DNA from: Symbiodinium natans
Lineage: Eukaryota > Sar > Dinophyceae > Suessiales > Symbiodiniaceae
Assembly (NCBI GenBank): GCA_905221605.1
Contig: CAJNDS010000335.1
Location: forward strand, 1,683,430-1,747,429
Direction: 5' to 3'
Length of the DNA stretch: 64,000 bases
Position 1 is the first letter of the stretch. Each line of letters opens with the position of its first letter. The notes under the pieces were generated by a model. That model was not told the origin of the DNA. It searched no databases and was given only the letters and a program-made list of their open reading frames with translations. The position numbers and the translations under genes were made by a program. Below are positions 22,901-34,900 of this stretch, piece after piece.

Positions 22901-25900
22901 TTTTAGGGTTTTTAGGGTTTTTAGGATTTTTAGGGTTTCTAGGGTTTTTAGGGTTTCTAGGGTTTCTAGGGTTTCTACGGGGGTTTGGGGAGGGGGGGGT
23001 CGCTGCATAGGGTTTCGGGCTTGATGTGGAGTTATGCTTTCGACAGGGTTGAGGATTTCGTCCCTACATGGTCAGACATCGGGGCTGACAGAGGGTTTAG
23101 GGTTTAGGGTTTAGGGGTTTGGGTTTAGGGTTTTGGGTTTTGGGTTTTGGGTTTTTGGGTTTTTGGGTTTTTGGGTTGTCGGGTTGTTGGGTTTGTGTCT
23201 GCTTGCAGGTTCCGGTTCCGGGTCCTTATAACCCAAGCCGCATGTGTACTTGTAGCCCACTTCGAAGCCCCCTCGAGTACCCTAGTATGGTTCTACTTGG
23301 GTTATAAGCACGGTTCAAGATGGTCCCTAAACCCTAAACCCTAAACATGTTATTTTTCAATACCTTAAACCTGCAAGTAAGGGCGGCTGTAGACATCGGT
23401 TTGCAATGTGCGGCGCGGGTCAATTTCTCGTGCCGCGTTCTCAATTGCTGTTCTATGTCTCGGGGTCTGGCCAGAATGTGCGTTCAAAGCCTAAAACTCT
23501 AAACCGCCTAGGTTCTCATCCCTGTCTACAAGACTAGCTTTGGTGGTCAAGCAGGCCCTTATTCCTCTTGTTTTAAGATTTTGGTTCCCTCGTAAGCTCC
23601 TTGAAACCAACAAAGGTTCCCAGGCTACTCTTGGGTCTACAGTAACCTCCAACAGGTTGGAACATCCTTATCCCCATACCCCAAAGGCATACTAAAGGGA
23701 ATCCCAGGCCAAGTCATCCTTAAACCACGTTCCAACTTTCTGGAGTCTACTGTAGAGGTATCTAGAGGTAGTTTCATGGGCCCCTTAATCTGGTCCCTTA
23801 ATGTGCCTGACCTTGTTTAAAGGGTTCTAAAGTCTGGGTCCTTGGGTTGTGCAGGGTATATAAGAGCCCCCCAGTTAAGGGCCCATATTGAGGGATCGCC
23901 CTAAACCCTAAACCCTACACCCTAAACCCTACACCCTACACCCTAAACCCTAAACCCTAAACCCTAAACCCTAAACCCTAAACCCTAAACCCTAAACCCT
24001 AAACCCTAAACCCTAAACCCAGCCCTTGGGTCCAGAGGTAAGTAATCCCCATAGCCGAGGAATGCCATGAGTGTGGCGGCGCTCACCGGACGACCAGTCG
24101 GCCGGTGATCAGCGGCGGCGTTGCTTGCCTTTTTTCGTCAGAGAACTGACGCCCTGATCCCTTAGCCCTTGACCCTAAACCCTAAACCTATTTTAGGGTT
24201 TAGGGAATTCTAAACCCTAAACCCTAAACCCCTACACCCAAATTCAGGTTGAGAAGTGGGTCGACCTGGAGGGGGCCACCTCCGAGACGTTCTGCGGTTG
24301 TGTACAAGACTGGCAGCTTGTCTATACTTAGAGGTGCATGGTACTTAATAGCAGGGTTAGGGTTTAGTTTTTAGGGTTTGGGGTTTGGGGTTTGGGGTTT
24401 GGGGTTCGAAGGGGGTTACAAGACTGGCAGCATGTCTAAAAACATGGGTGGGGCCTTCACTAAGGCTTGGGGTTTGTTTAGGGTTTAGGGTTTGGGGTTT
24501 GGGGTTTAGGGTTTAGGGTTTAGGGTTTATAGTTCAGGGTTTAGGGTTTAGGGTGTTTTCTCTTGGCAACCCTTATGCCCCAAACCCCAGCCTAGGCTGC
24601 TCGGCACACGGGCTGCTGCGACCAAAAACCCTAAATCCTAAACCCTCAACCCTACACCCTAAACCCTAAACCCTAAACCCTAAACCCTAAACCGGAAGAC
24701 CTTCAACAGCGAAATCCTGGAGCTGCTGGTGTGCAGGATTCGGGTTGGGGCTTCAGGGTTTCGAGTTTAGGGCTGGCCTTCCAGCGTTTAAGTTTCGCAT
24801 GGCCCGGAACGTCCGCCAAATCCAAGCAATTCCCACAAGCCGGCTCGGACTTTCGCACGGTCGAAGGTTTCGATTATACACCCAAAACCCAAACCCCTAA
24901 ACCCTAAACCGGCTTTGCTCCATGTTCCGCTGCCTGCGCTCATTGTGTAGGGTTTAGGGTTTAGGGTTTAGGGTTTAGGGTTTAGGGTTTAGGGTTTAGG
25001 GTTTAGGGTTTAGGGTTTAGGGTTTAGGGTTTAGGGTTTGGGAGGGGTGAGCTTGGCAATGGTTGCGCCAAGCCTCCTTGAAAGTCCGAAGTCCAGGTTA
25101 GGGTTAAGGGCTTGTCGGGCGTAGGGTATTGATTGTGTTGAGGATAGCAGTCCCTGAGAAAACCCTGAGCCCTAAACCCTATACCCTAAACCCTAAACCC
25201 TAAACCCTAAACCCTAACTACACGCTTGTCAGCACGAAGCTCACTCTGAAGCTCCTTAGGTACTTGACTCGACATGGCCACTGCGAAGCTATTCTGTTCA
25301 GTACAGGCTTTCATCTTTGCAAGGGAGTCAGGGTTTAGGGTTTAGGGTTTAGGATTTAGGGTTTAGGGCTTAGGGTTTAGGGTTTAGGGTTTAGGGCCTA
25401 GGGGCTTAGGGGCTTAGGGCTTAGGGTTTAGGGTTTAAGGTAACTTCAAGAGATCGAGGCTCGGACCCCCGAGGATGTACCCTTAAGAGATTCGCCTTAA
25501 CATATTCCCAATCTGGTAGGCCAGTGGTACCCTTGACCCTGTTTTTTTGGTTATCGGTTCGCTTATAAAATGACCCAGCCACAACAGGGTGCCACTTGTT
25601 ATAAGATGATTACTGGGCTACCAAGCCAATCATGGGCCTTCTATTCCCTCGGAGGATCTTGACAACGGGTCCCCAAACCCAAGGGCATAACCTTTGGGGG
25701 TTCCGAGGTAGAACCCATGATCTTTGCTGTTGGGACGTAGGCCTTGGGGTCCTAAACCCTAAACCCTCCTAAACCCTATATAAATGTTTAGGGTGGGTTG
25801 AGGGCTTTGGAAAATTGAATCTGGGTGCTCACGTCCACCAGCTACGCAAAAGGGCCTGGAACCTCGAGACCCGTGCTCCTAAGCCGTAAGCTTTACAATC

Positions 25901-28900
25901 GATTTCAAGCCCTAGCCGTACACTCAACTCTACCAGCCACGCAAGGAGAAGTGTCCTTATGGATCAGAGTGCCCTGGCTCAAGCCAGTTGCTGCTTCTCC
26001 CTGGCTTCTATGCCACCCCTGAGGACCAGGGTTTAGGGTTTAGGGTTTAGGGTTTAGGGTTTAGAGTTGCCGACCCAGTCCCTTCCTCATTCCCCTATAT
26101 AACCCCTAGATATATCTTATATAGTCCCTGTATACCTAAGGGGCCCCTAAACTCCTTTAGTCCCTTGATAAGCTGCAAACCTGCGCCCTAGACCCTACAC
26201 CCCCACGTGGCGCTCGGAGTTTAGGCTTTAGGGTTTCGCCTCCCCCCCCCCCCCCTAAAGTGAGCTACTTACATAGGGATACCTGGCAGATCGGGGCACT
26301 TAATGTTGCACTGTCTTTAGTGTGGGCCCCCCCCCCCCCCCCAAACAAATTTGGGACCCTCTATAAACGCACCCAAACAAATTGGGGGGTGGGGGGGGGC
26401 CGCCCCCAGGGCCTCAAGCCTTCAGGACCTCAAGGCCTGACGCTTTCCAGCCTTCAAGATTCCTGGAGCCCCCCAAGGCCCTCAGGGCATCAAGCCTTGC
26501 TGCATAAGCCCTTAACCCTAAGCACAAACCCTTAAAACTACATCATCCGAAAAGAACTTGGTATTATAGAGGGTGCAGTAGCCAGACAAACTTACTAAAG
26601 ACAGCCTGACCGGCCCGTGGGCAACCTATCACATTTTTTTTGGGGCCTCGTTTCGTAGTGAATTTCCATAAGGATCTACATTGAACTGGCCGGGCTTAGA
26701 TTTCTGGATTCTCCGCGCTCTGGCTCTTTAGGATTCCTGGAGCCCAAGACCCTCAGGGCCTCAAGCCTTACTGCGTAAGCCCTTAACCCAAAACACAAAC
26801 CCTTAAACAAAAAAACGTCCGGAACAAACTTGTGATAACAGACGGTACCCCGAACAAACTCGGTTCGCAGAAGAAATTTTCGAATCTTGTGAATAGAGAC
26901 CCCTCTTATTCTAAAGTCAGTCCAACATTAATACGTAGAGCGACAAGTACCTTAATTGGGGGTCAGAAGTATGCTACCTTACTTATGACCCAACTTGCAA
27001 AGCCCCCCTGATTCTAAACCCTAAACCCTAAACCCTACACCCTACACCCTAAACCCTAAACCCTAAACCCTAAACCTTAAACCCTAAACCCGAACCCCTA
27101 CTAGTCCCCCGATCCTTCAAGTGCGGGTTTGTGGGAGATGGTGTGCTGTTTGAAGAAGTGGGCCCAAGACCCAGCTGTGAGGGACTAAGGCAGACTACCA
27201 GGGTTGATTTGGCACGTCGGTTGGATGTAGGGTTCAGGGTTTAGGGTTTAGGGTTTAGGGTTTAGGGTTTAGGGTTTGGGGTTTGGGGTTTAGGGTTCAG
27301 GGTTTAGGTTCTGTGGGCCCTATTGCCAGGACTGACTCTCCCTTTCCTTTCCCTCGGGTCTGGCACCAGTGGTGCCCTGCTCCTGTGCTGTCCTGTTCCT
27401 GAAACCCTAAACCCTAAACCCTAAACCCTAAACCCTAAACCCTAAACCCTAAACCCTAAACCCTTAACTCCCAAACTGCTGAACCCCGAAGCCCCAAAGC
27501 TAAAACCCCAACTCCCAAACCCGAAACCCTGGAATTGTGGGTTTAGGGTTTAGGGTTGAAAGCCCTAAAACCCTGCAAACCCACCAAGGCCTCCCCCGCC
27601 CCTCCCCCCCTAAACCCTAAACCCTAAACCCTAAACCCTAAACCCTAAACCCTAAACCCTAAACCCTAAACCCTAAACCCTAAACCCTAAACCCAAACCC
27701 TAAACCCTAAAGGCCTCCCCCCCCCCCACCCTGAGTCAGGAGCCAGGAACCTTGGAGTCCGAAGAGTTGGGGCAAAGCTTGTCGGGGCACTTAAGTCAAA
27801 TTCCCCCTCCTTTTTTTATATAAATTTTGTTCATATAAAAACAAAGAGGATATTCAAACTATTATGTTTATAAAGGTAGTCTATATCCCCCCCTTGGGAT
27901 TTTCCCTATTTTGTTCATATAAAACCAAAGAGGATATTAAAACAACCTTGTTTTTTTATCAAGGTTCTAAGGGGAGTGTAGTAGGAGGGTTCGAAGTACC
28001 TTGGTTTGCTTGGTAGCCCGGTGGTAGCCTTTTCCTTTTTTTTGGTTCAAGTTTCCCTTATAAAGTAACCAGCCCCAAGAAGGGTGCCCTTATTACAAAT
28101 CTGGCTTGCAAGTAGCTATAAGTACAGGTGCCTTACCGGTAACCCCACTTATGAAGTCTCCTGATCCTTCAAGTATTTCTAGCATCCTTATAATATATAT
28201 ATATATATATATATATTCCTTATATATATATATATATACATATATATATACATACATATATATATATATATATGGGAGGGGGTTCTGGCGAGGTACGTAA
28301 CCCAAGGTTCCCAACCACTCCCCACGCCCTGAGCTTCCTACCCCCCCTATGAACCTCCCTCAAGGACCCTATGCAGACCCATATCCTGAAGCCTACAACC
28401 TACACCCGAAACTTATCCCCCAAAGCATAAACGATAGCAACAAACCCCTATGTTGCCCTTGTGTTGTTCGTGGGTTTGTAAGCCAATAGTTAGGGCTTAG
28501 GGTTTAGGGTTTAGGGTTTAGGGTTTAGGGTTTAGGGTAGTAGAGCCGAAGCACCTAAACCCGAAGCCCCTGCCCTGCGGCTGAGGGTGGGTGTTTAGGG
28601 ATTTATAGGGTTCTTGACGGGAGGAGGGTTCATGTGGGGGATAGGTACCTTACAGAACTACAAAAGCATAGGGGGCCTCTGGGAGTAGTCCGTCCCTTAA
28701 GAACCCTCGAAGGGAGACCCACCCCCCCCCCCCCCCCCCCCCAACTGCAAGCTCCGTATGCTTTGAACAGCCATGTTTAACCTTGGTTCTGGTCCCCTCG
28801 TCCTTGGAGATGTAAGGACTGATCTTCAGATGCTTCGGAAAGAGCTCGCGTTGTCCGGGTGGCCATGACTTGTTGGCTCGGTTTAGGGTTTAGGGTTCAG

Positions 28901-31900
28901 GGTTTAGGGTTTAGGGTTTAGGGTTACCTATTCCTTTCTCAAGTCAACCGCTCACTTACAATAAAACTCCTTCCGTCACCGATGGTCGCCAGGCTAGTTC
29001 CAGAAAGAGTGAAGCGGGTTCAGGGCGGGCACGGCCCAAAAAGAGGTCACGCGGGCCCTCCAAAAAGGGTCAGCCATATGAACTGTTGGGTGTGTACTTG
29101 GTTTCGGGACAGTACCCGGCCTCACGTGGGTGCTGTGGGAATCCTCAAAGGCCCGAAGCCCTAACCCGAACCCGGATTAAGTCGCAAAGTTTAAGCGTTG
29201 TCCCGTGGAACACTTGGGAAGCGGGATTATCTTTGACGCCTAAACCCTACCTAGAATGGACTCGGTGCCCTGAGCCCCTAGGGGTGTAGCGTTATCTTGG
29301 GCCCAGATAAGGCTCTTGTTCTCTTGCTTCGGGGCTTAGGTTCCCTTATAAACCGCTTCACACCAAAAAGAGCACCCGTTTTGTTCCTAGGTTGCGTCCT
29401 TAAGCCCTATAAGCCCTAAGCTGCGCCCCCTGAGCCCCCTGAGCCCCCCTGAGCCCCCTGAGCCCCCCCTAAGCCCTGAGCCCTAGCCCCAACGCCGCAG
29501 TTCAGGCGGCCCCACCGGGTCCTGCAAAGCTGGACGAGACGCTCGCACGGTGACCTGCTACGCTTGCCTCTTGCTTTGTACGTTCCAAGCGGGCTTGTGG
29601 TCCTTGCGGTTGGAGGTTTATGATTTTCGAGGTTCAGGGTTTCGGGTTTAAGGTTCAAGGTTTAGGGTTTTGGGGTTCAGGTTTAAGGGCTTAGTATTTA
29701 GGGTTTCAGTTTCAAGGTTTGGGTGTTTAGGGTTTGGGGTTCTGGGTTTTGGGGTTTCTAAGGGCTCTATCGCTGAAGTGCCGACTCGGGCATACCTCTA
29801 CGCACTCACCGGACCGGGGAGGATCCTCGACTATCCGCCTCTATATCTATGTCTGCGTCTATGTCTAGTAACACATTTATGTGTGCACAGAAGCCAATAG
29901 ATGGGTAAAACGGAAGTTCAAAGTACAACAACAAACACCATGTGTATACATATGTATATATATATATGTATATCTATATCTATATACACATGCATACAGG
30001 GATGTTGCATAGCCCCCGAAGACCCTGAAGTGCTACGCGTGAATGACGTTGCCCCCTCAGAGAAGAACTGCATTGAGTTTATGGTTTTGTAGGGCTTAGG
30101 ACTTTAGGATATAGGGTTTGGGGTTTAGGGTTTGGGGGGTTTAGAGTTTAGGGTTTGGGGTTTGGGGTTTGGGGTTTGGGGTTTGGGGTGATATGGCGCA
30201 GAAGCTGCGAAGGTTGGGATGCCGCGAGGAGCATCGAAAGCTTCGTAGCATGCGAAAGGCAGCTATGGCCCGATTGTGAGGGCCCTCTACTTGGAGGTTC
30301 ATGGGTACCCTGCTTAAGGGACTTAGGGGGTTTATGAGCACAGTTATGTTTGGGGTTGTAAGTGCCCATGAACCTCCAAGTCGCACTTTCTCCCACCCCA
30401 CGCCGTCTCAGGAGGCACACCCTAACTTACTCCTCTAGGTTTGTGGCCCAAAACTCATTTTCAATCTCCTGCTTCCAGAAGTTCCTCTGTCAAAGTTGAG
30501 GGGGTTCCTTCACAAAGCCCTGACTTGGAGTCTGGAAGGGGCGGGGGGGCTACTCTAGGATTCGGAGAAAGAAGTGGCCGATTCCAGTAACAAGGAAGTC
30601 CACTTGCCAGATCCGCATTCCCTCAGAGTCCATGGTCCAAAATAGGGAAGAATTGGGGCCTCAAAAGTACCTCCTACGTAGGGACTCTGGGGCCCAAGTA
30701 TATCATAATAATGAGGTACATGGACCCTAAACCCTAAGCCCTAAACCCTAAAGCCTAAACCCTAAACCCTAAACCTGGTTAGATCACCCCAAAACCCTAA
30801 GGGCTTGAAAGTTTCCGTTGAGGTCTTCCTGGATTGCAGCCTCTGGATACTGGGGAGTGCGGGCCCTGCACAGGCGCGTCTGGGGTCATGTTTAGGGTTT
30901 AGGGTTTAGGGTTTAGGGTTTAGGGTTTAGGGTTTAGGGTTTAGGGTTTAGGGTTTAGGGTTTAGGGTTTAGGGTTTAGGGTTTAGGGTTTAGGGTTTGG
31001 GTTTTAGGGTTTAGGGCAGACTCGGGTTAGCCTTCCGGGCACTTATGAGACAAGTGCAGCTGTGGCACACGTTTAGGGTGTAGGGTTTAGGGCTTAAATC
31101 CTGTTTATGATCCCCTTAACTTTGGCCTTTCATCGGTTACCCCCAATTGAAAATGGCTTATGACGCCAATTCCAAGGTAGTACCGGGGCTGGTACCTCCA
31201 AGTAGGGTTCAGGGTGGAGGGTTTAGGGTTGAGAGAACGCCACAAATATGTGAGAACTAGACCCTGCATCTACTGCGACCCATCCGCGTATCCCTAGAGA
31301 AGAGTCCCCTCACTTGCACGAGCATGTACGTGACGTGTACACGCAGCGGTTCAGGTTTCAGCTCAAGACCGGTCGCCCACACCCTAAACCCTAAACCCTA
31401 AACCCTAAACCCTAAACCCTAAACCCTAAACCCTAAACCCTAAACCCTAAACCCTAAACCGTGGGTGACATGAGCGAAGACAAGGAAGCAGGAAGCCATG
31501 TATATCAAGGACCATCAGAGTCTGACCCTGCACTGGAAGAGGCCGAGCATGTGGCCTCACACTCCGGAAGTACAGCCAAGCGACGCCTCAGCATCAGAGG
31601 TCTCGGAGGCTCTGCTGTTCAGGTGGATGTAGACCCTATGACAATGGGCTGGGAAGTGGTGGAAGCGGTAGCAGCCGAAGTCGGCCGCCCTGTGGCGTCC
31701 CTCGTGCTGACCTCTGGTGGCGGTGTGCTCGATCTGAGTGGGCCTCTGCTGGAACAGGTGAGGAACGACGAAGTGACGTACGTGGCTCAACGCTTCGGTG
31801 CGGGTCGGGCCGCGGTGGGCTTGGAAAAAGCGCTTGCGAAGAAAGCCTTAAATCCTGCGGATGCGTGCGCTCTCAATGAAGTCGTCTCCTTGACCTTTGG

Positions 31901-34900
31901 CTCAGACTTCAACCAGAGCTTGGAGGGGATCCAGCTGCCCAGCACCCTGCATACGTTGACATTTGGCTGGCTCTTCAACCAGAGCTTGGAGGGGATCCAG
32001 CTGCCCAGCACGCTGCAGACGTTGACGTTTGGGTACAAGTTCAACCAGAGCTTGGAGGGGGTTCAGCTGCCCAGCACCCTGCAGACGTTGACGTTTGACC
32101 ACGAGTTCAACCAGAGTTTGGAGGGGATCCAGTTGCCCATCACTCTGCAGACGTTGACGTTTGGCTACAAGTTCAACCGGAGTTTGGAGGGGATTGAGTT
32201 GCCCAGCACCCTGCATACTTTGACATTCGGTTGGGACTTCAGCCAGAGTTTGGAGGGGGTTCAGCTGCCCAGCACCTTGCAGACGTTGACATTTGGCAGC
32301 CATTTCAGTCAGAGCTTGGAGGGGATCCATTTGCCCAGCACTCTGAAGACGTTGACTTTTGGCCACATGTTCAACCAAAGTTTGAAGGGGTTCCAGCTGC
32401 CCAGCACCCTGCATACGTTGACGTTTGGTTGGGACTTCAACCAGAGTTTGGCGGGAATCCAGCTTCCCAGCTCCCTGGAGACATTGACGTTTGGCTACAA
32501 GTTCAACCAGAGTTTGGAGGGGATCCAGCTGCCTAGCACCCTGCAGACGTTGACGTTTGGAGATGGCTTCAAGCAGAGCTTGGAAAGAATGCAGTTGCCC
32601 AGCACCCTGCAGACGTTGACGTTTGGCAGCGAGTTCAACCAGAGCTTGGAGGGGATCCAGCTGCCCAGCACGCTGCAGACGTTGACGTTTGGCCGTGCGT
32701 TCAATCAGAGCTTGCAGGGGGTCCAGCTGCCCAGCGACCTGCAGACGTTGACGTTTGGCCACATGTTCAACCAAAGTTTGCAGGGGACCGAGCTGCCCAG
32801 CACCCTGCAGACGTTGACGTTTGGCAGCGAGTTCAACCAGAGCTTGGAGGGGATCCAGCTGCCTAGCACCCTGCAGACGTTGACGTTCGGATATGGCTTT
32901 TCCCGGAGTTTGGCGGGCATCCAGCTGCCCAGCACCCTGCGGACGTTGACGTTTGGGTACAGCTTCAACCAGAGCTTGGAGGGGATCCAGCTGCCCAGCT
33001 CGCTGCAGACATTGATTTTTGGCCACATGTTCAACCAAAGTTTGGACGGGATCCAGTTGCCCAGCACGCTGCAGACGTTGACGTTTGGGGACAAGTTCAA
33101 CCAGAGCTTGGAGGGGGTTCAGCTGCCTAGCACCTTGCAGGCGTTGACGTTTGACTACGAGTTCAACCAGAGTTTGGAGGGGATCCAGCTGCCCAGCACC
33201 CTGCAGACGTTGACATTTGGCTGCCACTTCAGTCAGAGTTTGGAGGGCGTCCAGCTGCCCAGCAACCTACAGGCGTTGACGTTCGGCTTTCACTTCATCC
33301 AGAGCTTGGAGGGGATCGAGCTGCCCAGCTCCCTGCAGACGTTGAGGTTTGGCGCCAAGTTCAACCAGAGTTTGGAGGGGATCCAGCTGCCCAGCACGCT
33401 GCAGATGTTGAGGTTTGGTCGGGACTTCAACCAGAGCTTGGACGGGGTCCAGCTCCCCAACAGCCTGCAGAGTGTTCAGTTTCCGTCGTTTTGTGTTGCC
33501 ACCTCAATGAGCACAGAAGAGGCACAAGGCAAAGAGGACGCCTGGACCACGAAAACCTGAACCCCACATTCCCACACCTCATACCTCGAACCTTACACAA
33601 ACCCTAGCCTCATTCCGAGTGCCTTCATACTCCCATTATTTCAGCTTTATACAAGGTGCCCACCTGGGAATTCCTTTCTTTTCCCTGAAATGGTGTCATT
33701 GGGTGATAGGTACATTCAGGAATTATACCCCAAGTGCCTTCATATACCCAGTCTTCCATCCTTATTGGGTGATAGGTGCAGTTATGGTTGGGTCGGTTAT
33801 TCAGCACCGTGAACCTCCAAAGTAAGCACTTGAACGGTTTAGAGTTCCGGGTCGGTAGGGGCCGCTAGTTTAGGCTTCAGGTTCAGGGTTATTCCGTGCG
33901 ATAGCAACCTAAACCCTAAACCCTAAACCCTAAACCCTAAACCCTAAACCTAAACCGTGTTTTGAAGTACCGAGGCGCCTCGCCCTTGGATCGCCGGTGT
34001 CCTTCATTCCCCATACCCAAAGAGCCTCATATCCCTTAATTTAGGGGTTTAGGGTTTAGGGTTTAGTAAGGGTCTAGGGTTTAGGCTTTAGGGTTTAGGG
34101 TTTGGGGTGTAGGGATGCTCCCCCCTTATACTAACAGCCCTTAATAGGGATTATCAACTATAATCCCTATGAAGGGCTGTTAGTATAAGGGGGAACATCC
34201 CAAACGAAACCTTAATTAATCTAGGGATCCGTACTATGATTCAAGGTAGTAGTACTCCTGAATTCTGGGTTATTGGGCTCTTTGGGTAATTGGAGGAGAT
34301 AGCAGAAGCTCCATGAACCTCAGCCGAAACCAATAGACACCGGTGCTAAAGGTTTAAGTCGGGTAGGCCCCCTCTCTATTCCTAGATTCTTGGGGAACCC
34401 TAAACCCTAAACTGTCAAGCCCTGAAATCCGAAAACCCTACAATCCTAAAACCCTTAACCCTAAATCCCTGAAACCCTACAACCCTCAACCCTAAACCCT
34501 AAAACCCTAAACTGGCTTTGGGAACCTGTGGTTTGGAGGGTCCAGGGCTCCAGTGTGTCCCGGGGTTTCCCTCCTACCCACCTCTATACAACATGTGGGT
34601 TTAGGGTTTAGGGATTAGGGATTGGGGTTTAGGGTTTAGGGTTTAGGGTTTAAGGTTTAAGGTTTAGGGTTTTGGGTTTTGGGCCAACCCCCTAGGTTCC
34701 CCCCTCAAATAACCTTAAGTAGGCTGAATTATCCCTAAATAGCCGTAATTATTGAGGGAACCCAGGGGGGGGGCAGTATAGAGGGAGGTAGTACCGAACC
34801 CATGAAATTGGTGCCACGGGAAGAGAATCAACCCTAGACTCACAACTAGGGTTTAGGGTTCAAGGTTTAGGGTTTAGGGTTTAGGGCTAGGGCTTAGGGT

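Noticed and set aside
31902-33227. 441-codon minus-strand frame
   Set aside because: Shadow of the FNIP repeat gene; open only because the 66-bp repeat has no stop in that frame.
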